DNA of 46,000 nucleotides, taken from positions 14,739,172 to 14,785,171 of the forward strand of contig CM022669.1 in the NCBI GenBank assembly GCA_012295275.1, given 5' to 3'. Under the pieces are notes generated by a model. The model did no database searches. It saw only the letters and a list, made by a program, of their open reading frames with translations, and had not been told where the DNA came from. Position numbers and translations under genes: made by a program. Source of the stretch: Chrysomallon squamiferum. Taxonomy: Eukaryota > Mollusca > Gastropoda > Neomphalida > Peltospiridae. Shown here in pieces: positions 13,920 through 19,073 of this stretch (its first letter is position 1; each line of letters opens with the position of its first letter).

Positions 13920-16900
13920 CAGTTTTTATCAATGAAATTTACTCAGTAATGTAAAATATTTTATGACATTCAGTTTGATAGAAATACACATGTATACAGG
14001 CAAGCAAGACACACACACAAACACACACATCCCTCTAAATCCATGCAACACAAATACCAAAACAAGACATATGTTTCTAATACGGTATATTTACTTGAAA
14101 GATATTTAAGCTGCACACACACACACACTCACATTCATTCACCAATACAAATGCGCACAGTATATTTGTCTATGCCATTTACTTTTACTGTCAGAATATG
14201 CCACGCTGCCCTGAGCTTTTTTGGCTGCCATTGACATGTATGTGTTTGGGTCTCCAACTCCAAAGATTTTATACGCCATTTCTTTTTGAGAATATTCAAA
14301 TCTAAAACATAACAAATTTTATGAAGTAAAACAATCTTCATTAATGCCCTCAGTAAAGAACATAAAAGTCCCAAATTATTTTGCATCTATAGACATACAA
14401 TTATCAGCAGCATGCTAAACTACACTGATCAGTAACAATACTAGTATTTAAATTTGTACATTTATGCTTGGAATAAATAGCTGAAATTTAGTTTTTGAGG
14501 GGGTTGTTGTTATCAAAATCTATTTAGTAATAACTGGTGAAATATCAGGGAAAAAGGCTAAAGAAATACCAATAAAGAATTGCGCTTTAAAAAATAAAAT
14601 AAAAGGTTATCAAGTTATCTAAATGTAATAAATGAATGCTCAAACATTAGGAAAAGATACACCACATTGTTCTTAAATTATTCTCTATCATTCTATGTCA
14701 CATTATTTCTATTTCTAATCATTTCATGATTCAGGTTTAGAATTAGGATAAGGGTCATTCCGTGTCAAATCACCCAATGGTTTAAACCCGACCGTCTCAG
14801 ATTTTTATGAAACTTGGTATACTTGTTGACTGGGATCCCACAGCACCAAATCTGAAATTTTAGCTCAATCAGACCAGTGGTGTGGGAGATACGGCCCACC
14901 GAATTTTGAGATTTTTGCCAAAAATGGGTGTGACCACCAACCTTAGAACCCTTATATCTCAGGAACTACTGGGCCAATCTTCATAAAATTGGTATTGTTA
15001 GAAAGGCAAAATGACAAGGATACCAAATCTGCCATTTTTGTTTAGTTTGGAAAATATTGGAGTACCTTGACCTTTTGACCTTTGCTATGACCTTGAAATT
15101 GACCGTGTGGATCACGTGATCTTGAGATGACCTTTATTGAAATTTAATCTCCCACATGTTAACTAAAACATATAAAAGTTTCCTGGGTGTAATATTTTTT
15201 GTTTAGCCACAATATAGATTTAAAAAATGCACATACATGAAAATAACACCTTTTCAGCCATTAACATCTGATTAACTAAAACCTGAATGATCAATTCTGG
15301 ATGCTAGGAATCACCATCTTTCTTGATCATCAAGTAAGACATGTATGCATAAAGTTCACATATAAAAGTTTCCTGGGTATAATATTTTTTGTTCAGCCAT
15401 AATAGAGATTTAAAAAAATGCATACCTGCATGGATGATTGATACAATTCATTACAATGTACATTTTCTCTGAGACTAAAAACTCATCTTTGGAGTTAAAA
15501 CCCACCTGACGTGTCTGAAGGAATGCCTGAAGGATATGAAAAGATGCCAGATGGCATGACATGTTCTACACAATCAGGCTCAAAGGGTTAACAGGAAGTG
15601 ATGCTTCAGGCAGGTCAGGAAATCCTTTAGATTCCCTGGTGCAATCCCCATTGAGCACATGGCAATTAGAAGTTTAAGACAAAGAAGTTTCTTCATCTGC
15701 ATTTCTTTGACAATCTGAAGCTTTTTAAGTTGGACACAATGTCAGATTTTGATATATAAACAATATTTTTATTTCATAAAACCTATTAAGTAATTTTATC
15801 ATGTCATGTGGGCCTTGCCATTGGTTTTGAACAAGGTTTCAGTCAACAACAGTACAACCCAGTCTGAAATCAGACGTCATCAAGTGATGTACTGCATAAT
15901 GTATTTGTACACCCAGTCTTCGGCACAGAGTATGAACAAGGTCTACTTCACCTTAATAAACTGTGATTTATACTTGAGAAGATTGACATAAATGCCCAAG
16001 ACGTGTGGGCCTTTGGCAATAACACATGTACTCTGCTGCCATTTTATGACCTGCTTTACTTTACTGAAAGGGTTTCAGGATTTGATTTAATACTTAGGAA
16101 AGCACTGACTTTGTTCTATTGAATTGAAGGTGCAGGCCAATACTGAAAATCCTTATTTCTTCCAGGGCTAACTGCAGCTTTAACTCTCCTGAAAATGTGT
16201 GTTATCAACACCATCATATCAAAAAGGAGTTGTTGCGAAGTGTATGGAAAACTGAGGAAGTCGAACTCCTCACTCTTTGAAGTGGGATCAAAACACGGGA
16301 CATCAAGAGTATCATGAACAAGAACTTTTCAACATTGCAGAAAAGCTGTTGTGATCCCCTTAATCGCCACCCTGAGCAAGCACGCACTAGATCTTTAAGA
16401 ATTGTTAGCATGGGCACTTATAAATGCTTAGTAAATCCTCCAAAGACACTAGTGCCAGGAGACAAGTTGTGCTGTGACTGTCTGATTACCCTTCAGAAAT
16501 CAAAGGTCCTGCAGAGGATGGCTTTAGTATGGGTAGTATTACAATGGGAGAATTTGGTGATAACTTGCCAGACAAACCGCTGGTTGTTGTTTCCCCAGAA
16601 AAGGACTTTGATTTGAATTCTATTCTGTCGAGTTTAGGCGAAACTCCTGTCAAACTCCATTCACTAGCACATTCCAGTAAATGAATGAAAGGACAGAAAA
16701 AAACTAGCATCAGCTACAGTAACATTAAAACGACATCTTAATGTCTGAATCCTACCCAGAGTGTGTGCAAATCTTGATTTTGTCACCCTTTACCATTGAA
16801 AGGACAATGAATTGAAGGAGGAAATAATCCAATTTTATGAAAGTGATGAGAACAGTAGAATGTGTCTGGGAATGAAGGATACAGTGAGCATTTGAAACAA

Positions 16901-17991
16901 ACATAGTGAGAAGGTTAAGCATCAGAAACACTTAGTTCTCTCAAATTTATGTGAACTTTATGCATACATGTAGGCCTACAATGTCTTACTCGATGATCAA
17001 GAAAGATGGTGATCCCTAGCATCCAGAATTGATCATTCAGGTTTTAGTTAATCAGATGTTAATGGCTGAAAAGGTGTTATTTTCATGTATGTGCATTTTT
17101 TAAATCTATATTGTGGCTAAACAAAAAATATTACACCCAGGAAACTTTTATATGTTTTAGTTAACATGTGGGAGATTAAATTTCAATAAAGGTCATCTCA
17201 AGATCACGTGATCCACACGGTCAATTTCAAGGTCATAGCAAAGGTCAAAAGGTCAAGGTACTCCAATATTTTCCAAACTAAACAAAAATGGCAGATTTGG
17301 TATCCTTGTCATTTTGCCTTTCTAACAATACCAATTTTATGAAGATTGGCCCAGTAGTTCCTGAGATATAATGGTTCTAAGGTTGGTGGTCACACCCATT
17401 TTTGGCAAAAATCTCAAAATTCGGTGGGCCGTATCTCCCACACCACTGGTCTGATTGAGCTAAAATTTCAGATTTGGTGCTGTGGGATCCCAGTCAACAA
17501 GTATACCAAGTTTTATAAAAATCTGAGACGGTCGGGTTTAAATTTCCTTTTTTTTGGGGTGATTTGACACGGAATGACCCATAAGCATTATGTTTAGGTA
17601 TGATAAAATAATTCATCTTTATAATATTATACAAAGATTTTGGTTTACATTTTTTTTTTAATCCAGTTTAAATATAATATACAGTATATTTCATTTTTAT
17701 TATTATCTTTTCTTTTCTGTTGTATCATATATAGACAGAGAGGTATATATTTTTTTTAATTTGTTATTTATTTATATATATATGAATATATTGTTTTTAC
17801 CTTGCATATTCTGGAATAGCATTTATAAAACCTTCAATATCATGAAAGCCATACTGAACATAGTTCAGTTTTTCCTGTACCAGGGTTCTGTAATCTTTGA
17901 GGAACTGGGATGCAACTACTCCCCCTATTTTTGAAAGCAGCACTGCTCTGACGTTCTTTTTCACTACATCAGGTATGTCTGATGCAGACAT
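2747..17991 (-). CDS. LOTUS-RRM-zinc knuckle-RRM-RRM-Tudor protein, 20 coding exons, 779 residues
   Basis: Twenty coding exons with GT-AG borders join without a phase conflict (2340 bases including TAA). In transcription order: 17801-17991, 14189-14301, 13594-13700, 13149-13207, 12594-12736, 12099-12161, 11565-11627, 11015-11071, 9364-9399, 8810-8862, 7692-7762, 7399-7532, 6472-6869, 5968-6044, 5214-5401, 4457-4650, 4095-4213, 3743-3897, 3242-3321 and 2747-2785. Domains by residue: LOTUS/OST-HTH 4-95, atypical RRM 115-185, CCHC knuckles 206-219 and 227-240, Lys/Asn-rich linker 248-277, RRM 281-350, acidic linker 365-480, RRM 483-560, extended Tudor about 590-745. LOTUS domains bind Vasa-type helicases or G-rich RNA, and extended Tudor domains bind dimethylarginine on Piwi proteins, so a cytoplasmic germ-granule or piRNA-pathway RNA-binding scaffold is the best inference. 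It resembles TDRD5/Tejas at both ends but carries three RRMs and two knuckles in between. Exon structure is near certain; function is inferred from domains only. Confidence 0.92.
3242..3321 (-). CDS. Coding exon 19: C-terminal segment after Tudor
   Basis: Encodes KCPKNLKELESEVIECQVIS plus SASSAE, a helix and strand that close the extended Tudor fold. Acceptor TTTTGCAG and donor GTTAGT both preserve phase. Confidence 0.88.
3743..3897 (-). CDS. Coding exon 18: Tudor barrel core
   Basis: AWIIKVFSEHNKVLVFFLDY then GNTSIVNYEDAQFIP and LPPRCRPFKI. FLDYGN (Y709, N711) is the aromatic cage and Asn that read symmetric dimethylarginine in extended Tudor domains, so binding ability looks intact. The donor is GTAATG; reading through would stop soon after, at 3693. 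Confidence 0.94.
4095..4213 (-). CDS. Coding exon 17: Tudor linker helix and barrel entry
   Basis: A long helix KEQMIKLAMITEELQKS is followed by RCAAKFGNEWYR. 'C.A.F...WYRA' is the invariant entry to the Tudor barrel and includes one aromatic-cage position. Confidence 0.93.
4457..4650 (-). CDS. Coding exon 16: start of extended Tudor domain
   Basis: Residues 585-649. An acidic lead (SEPEQVIDLEDL) and a helix are followed by IEPGMRIEVFVSTVENNDTF and WGQVISE. The 'G..++V-VS.V.....FW.Q' pattern is the SN-like first half of an extended Tudor domain, as in TDRD and Tudor proteins. The donor is GTAAGC. Confidence 0.93.
5214..5401 (-). CDS. Coding exon 15: RRM3 strand 3 to end
   Basis: TKAYVWLPTAKKARDAIAGL is strand 3 plus helix 2; NYYGCYLLVDAP is the last strand. 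The donor is weak (GTACAA). Reading through it adds three residues (STI) and a TAG at 5203-5205, so a Tudor-less protein could be made if the site is not used. Splicing to 4650 keeps the frame into the Tudor domain. Confidence 0.9.
5968..6044 (-). CDS. Coding exon 14: RRM3 helix 1 and strand 2
   Basis: Encodes KELKSLFWVYGVLKVDVINS plus AMNNK. LKSLFWVYG is the typical end of RRM helix 1. The donor is GTGAGT, splitting codon C522. Confidence 0.92.
6472..6869 (-). CDS. Coding exon 13: Ser-rich and acidic linker, then RRM3 strand 1
   Basis: The longest exon (398 bases; residues 365-496). It is Ser/Thr-rich at first, has a five-glycine run, then an acidic stretch built on an EDIEDIEDD repeat. It ends with VKIFVGNFPAGTTE, a classical RNP2. 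The linker looks disordered and is a candidate for phosphorylation or condensate interactions (inference). Confidence 0.93.
7307..7361. repeat. (AAT)n microsatellite in intron
   Basis: About 18 AAT units, flanked by shorter AAC/AGT runs, in the intron upstream of coding exon 13. Confidence 0.95.
7399..7532 (-). CDS. Coding exon 12: RRM2 RNP1 to end
   Basis: IFAFVTVESENDAQALIKGL is an RNP1 (aromatics at the usual positions) plus helix 2, and GGKELKVSMSE is the last strand. A Gln run (NQQQQ) closes the exon. RRM2 is thus complete over exons 10-12. The AFV...LI.GL pattern resembles the RRM of TDRD10-like proteins, by recall only. Confidence 0.93.
7692..7762 (-). CDS. Coding exon 11: RRM2 helix 1 and strand 2
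   Basis: Residues 296-318, beginning EEFRKLIDNYN and ending CHVVVKENK, i.e. helix 1 and strand 2 of the RRM. The donor is GTAAGT. It splits codon I319 with the next exon. Confidence 0.92.
8412..8779. mobile_element. Possible 368-bp MITE with 13-bp terminal inverted repeats
   Basis: TAGGATAACCAGT at 8412-8424 recurs as its exact reverse complement at 8767-8779. If the outer TA is a target-site duplication, the TIR proper is GGATAACCAGT, as in Tc1/mariner-type MITEs. The inside has no ORF. It sits in the intron between coding exons 10 and 11. No second copy in the window supports it. Confidence 0.4.
8810..8862 (-). CDS. Coding exon 10: RRM2 strand 1
   Basis: Encodes DKGLCVFVGNISHSKSE. LCVFVGNIS is a good RNP2 motif (hydrophobic-V-F-V-G-N). 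The donor is GTAAGA, and the acceptor follows a poly-T tract. Confidence 0.92.
9364..9399 (-). CDS. Coding exon 9: Lys-rich micro-exon
   Basis: A 36-base symmetric exon encoding KNGTKKKKDLK. It could add RNA affinity or a nuclear-localisation-like patch. It is short, but the acceptor (TTGCAG), donor and phase all fit. Skipping it would leave the frame open. Confidence 0.78.
10000..10980. repeat. 74-bp tandem repeat (minisatellite) in an intron
   Basis: The core has four full 74-bp units starting at 10137, 10211, 10285 and 10359; the first three look identical and the fourth differs at a few bases. Two shortened units follow from 10433. Related, decayed units (sharing ACATGCAAGTTAAT and CAGTA) extend to about 10000 and 10980. 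The array fills the intron between coding exons 9 and 8. Confidence 0.9.
11015..11071 (-). CDS. Coding exon 8: Ser/Asn/Lys-rich linker
   Basis: A 57-base symmetric exon encoding a low-complexity linker ending SNKKSKNGK, with no fold expected. It is accepted because both splice sites are present (acceptor GCAG, donor GTGTGT) and the phase matches on both sides. Confidence 0.82.
11565..11627 (-). CDS. Coding exon 7: CCHC zinc knuckle 2
   Basis: A 63-base exon encoding CFNCKEFGHKASNCPQAKGT, with ligands C227, C230, H235 and C240. It shares the nucleotide block ATGTTTCAACTGTA with exon 6 at the same offset, as well as length and phase, so the two exons are best explained by tandem exon duplication. 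Confidence 0.95.
12099..12161 (-). CDS. Coding exon 6: CCHC zinc knuckle 1
   Basis: A 63-base exon encoding CFNCTSPGHKASECPLPWAS. The spacing C206-X2-C209-X4-H214-X4-C219 is a perfect retroviral-type zinc knuckle, a single-stranded nucleic-acid binder. It is a symmetric (phase 1-1) exon of the same length as exon 7. Confidence 0.95.
12594..12736 (-). CDS. Coding exon 5: RRM1 strand 3 to end, then basic linker
   Basis: Residues 157-204. RWVFIRYRTKSGALAALQKY is strand 3 plus helix 2 of an RRM, with an atypical RNP1 (WVFIRY). A Lys/Thr/Asn-rich linker follows and leads into the zinc knuckles. The exon ends in phase 1, as do all four exons after it. Confidence 0.92.
12935..13010. repeat. Imperfect (TATG)n/(TG)n repeat
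   Basis: A run of TATG, TGTG and CATA units in the intron between coding exons 5 and 4. Confidence 0.8.
13149..13207 (-). CDS. Coding exon 4: RRM1 helix 1 and strand 2
   Basis: A 59-base exon encoding YLKKKFGDVGEIGEINLTS. The KKKFGDVGEI piece is the standard end of RRM helix 1 (F..-.G.) and strand 2 follows. An internal GGTGAAAT could serve as an alternative donor, but the downstream donor is the one that continues the fold. Confidence 0.88.
13594..13700 (-). CDS. Coding exon 3: first strand of RRM1
   Basis: Residues 102-137 (R102 split). YGLYTLCFKIELVES has the alternating hydrophobic pattern of an RRM first strand but lacks a classical RNP2. The acceptor follows an (AAT)/(GAT) repeat, and the donor is GTAGGC. 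The length of 107 bases keeps the frame exactly. Confidence 0.9.
14189..14301 (-). CDS. Coding exon 2: end of LOTUS domain
   Basis: Completes R64 and encodes residues 65-101. It reads KEMAYKIFGVGDPNTYMSMA, matching the closing strand and last helix of LOTUS domains (a short strand, then a helix beginning D..T). It is separated from exon 1 by a 3.5-kb intron that holds the long-TIR transposon. The donor is GTAAAAGT. Confidence 0.9.
14752..15360 (+). repeat. Left terminal inverted repeat of the transposon
   Basis: Pairs with 16950-17580. It contains five TGACC half-sites within 15068-15104, among them TGACCTTGA (reverse complement TCAAGGTCA), and a 12-bp palindrome GATCACGTGATC at 15110-15121 centred on an E-box. 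Confidence 0.93.
15168..15430 (+). repeat. About 70-bp direct repeat straddling the left TIR end
   Basis: The segment ACATATAAAAGTTTCCTGGG... at 15168-15236 recurs with substitutions at about 15357-15427, just past the inner end of the left arm. The second copy has no counterpart inside the right arm, so the arm end may have formed by a local duplication or deletion. Confidence 0.75.
16314..16960 (+). pseudogene. Decayed transposon-encoded protein
   Basis: Three frames carry coherent pieces. KSCCDPLNRH and LVPGDKLCCDCLITLQKS lie in the first; SPEKDFDLNSILSSLGETPV in the second, from about 16514; and EEIIQFYESDENSRMCLGMK, then QKHLVLSNLCELYAYM, in a third from about 16821. From memory, the 'CCDP...RH', 'PG.KLC..C', 'ILSSLGE.P' and 'SRM.PGKKD' blocks occur together in many uncharacterised transposon-like proteins of cnidarians and molluscs. 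Frame changes and internal stops show it is broken, or that introns are involved. The last block runs into the right TIR. Confidence 0.6.
16950..17580 (-). repeat. Right terminal inverted repeat of the transposon
   Basis: Reverse complement of the left arm. It differs by a small insertion around TAGGCCTACAATG (near 16971-16983), a T-rich insertion near 17545, and scattered substitutions. The E-box palindrome is at 17202-17213. Confidence 0.93.
17801..17991 (-). CDS. Coding exon 1: N-terminal LOTUS/OST-HTH domain
   Basis: Residues 1-63 plus two bases of codon 64. The segment VKKNVRAVLLSKIGGVVASQ followed by FLKDYR, YVQYGF and FINAIPEYAR matches the winged-helix LOTUS pattern of TDRD5/TDRD7/Oskar: a basic first helix, a turn before a second helix, and the hydrophobic Y-GF..-..F....P signature. 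The start is the first ATG after the acceptor at 18020-18021, so 17992-18019 is untranslated. The donor is GTAAAA. Confidence 0.93.
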
Positions 17992-18019
17992 TTTAAATAA
18001 CTTTTTCTTTAGTATGTAT
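17992..18019 (-). other. 5' UTR part of coding exon 1
   Basis: The acceptor TTTTTCAG (AG at 18020-18021) precedes 28 untranslated bases before the ATG. No in-frame upstream start is present in it. Confidence 0.6.
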
Positions 18020-18411
18020 CTGAAAAATTAAATATTCAAATACAAAGTACGTACACTACATATTAATGTGTTTAATTACATCAGACTGATTAACGATTAG
18101 TAAAATTGAAACAACATTTGACATTATTTGATTTCCCTTTGAAATAATTACTTTTTATTTTAGTTAATCATTTTTTTTAATTTTAGTTTTGTAAACACAT
18201 ATTTCAATCTCAAAAATGAAATTATCATAATAATGATTATCGATATGATGAATATCATGTTTTGAAAGTAAAACTTCACTGAAGTCTCCAGTCGACTCTT
18301 TCAAGCTGTATTATTCAATAAAATGCTATATCAATGTCATTTAAACACTTATACTAATATTTGTGCCAAACATTAACAGAATTTCCAAATAAGAATGATT
18401 AATTAACAAAC

Positions 18412-18500
18412 CTCTAGAAGTTATTATGGAACAATTTTATAAACATCGAAAACGCCGCCACCATAAAGCCATTAGAGACAAAACGGAAGTTGAAATTTTC
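18412..18500 (-). other. Probable non-coding first exon of the LOTUS-Tudor gene, with a short uORF
   Basis: A donor CTAGAG|GTTTGT (GT at 18410-18411, read on minus) ends a CpG-containing stretch unlike the AT-rich surroundings, including a GGTGGCGGCG run. An 11-codon upstream ORF (18472 down to 18437) lies inside it. The right-hand boundary is a guess; no TATA box is evident. Confidence 0.45.
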
Positions 18501-18913
18501 TCGTTACTTTGTACCAAAAAAGCGATGCTGCCCATACATAATAGTTGTAATAAACTGTTAACTATTATTGTCCCCCAATAAAGAACAAAAATAATATAAA
18601 ATCATAGAAATGGCATTTTGAGATCTGCTCAAAATGAAATAGTAAAAAGTTTAAATAAAAAAACAAACAAACAAAATAATTATTAAAATTTCATTCTGGA
18701 GTGATTTAAGATAAATTATTTAATCTTTATACTAATAATTATATCAAATTGTAGATTCTAGTATCCTAGTATCCTAACGAGATTTCTAAGCATTTATGAA
18801 GAAATGTTTAATGTAATCTTTTTTACCGAAATTGTCAAATGGAGGAATTAACTAAGAAATAGAGTAACAGGAAGTATATGTAATTGTGTTTATTTACATT
18901 TATCTTTTTCATC
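18501..18913. promoter_or_regulatory. Head-to-head intergenic region, probable bidirectional promoter
   Basis: About 0.4 kb separates the putative first exon of the minus-strand LOTUS-Tudor gene from the CIAO2A start at 18914. CpGs are concentrated at its left end (18420-18545). No TATA box is placed convincingly for either gene. Shared promoter use is inferred from spacing alone. Confidence 0.5.
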
Positions 18914-19073
18914 ATGCAAAAAATTGTTGAAATATTTAAGACCGTTGCTTTCCCAAAATCCAATGACGCAGACGAAGAACAATGTATGGATCAAGAGCCT
19001 GTTCAAAGCAAAGAAACGTGTGTTGATGACACCAAGTCAAAAGAGCTGAAATTATTAGAAGAGACAATTTATG
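18914..19073 (+). CDS. CIAO2A: CIAO2A exon 1
   Basis: Encodes 53 residues from [17 protein letters not shown] to LEETIY, mostly a poorly conserved acidic N-terminus. The donor is GTGAGC after ATG. Confidence 0.85.

Larger units (their letters stand above)
14752..17580. mobile_element. 2.83-kb DNA transposon with about 610-bp terminal inverted repeats
   Basis: The element begins GGGTCATTCCGTGTCAAATC and ends with the reverse complement. It is flanked by ATAA at 14748-14751 and 17581-17584, a 4-bp target-site duplication. Arms of about 609 bases (left) and 631 bases (right) are nearly identical apart from a few substitutions and small indels, so the insertion is young or the arms are gene-converted. 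The middle carries broken plus-strand coding relics (16314-16948) and no intact transposase. I do not assign a superfamily: 4-bp duplications occur in several, and no catalytic triad is visible. It lies in the first coding intron of the LOTUS-Tudor gene. Confidence 0.92.

Noticed and set aside
16214-16710. Minus-strand frames inside the transposon
   Set aside because: Shadows of the plus-strand relic that carries the conserved blocks.
18884-18913. Upstream extension of CIAO2A (LCLFTFIFFI)
   Set aside because: It begins without ATG and the segment is AT-rich leader; the ATG at 18914 is the first real start.
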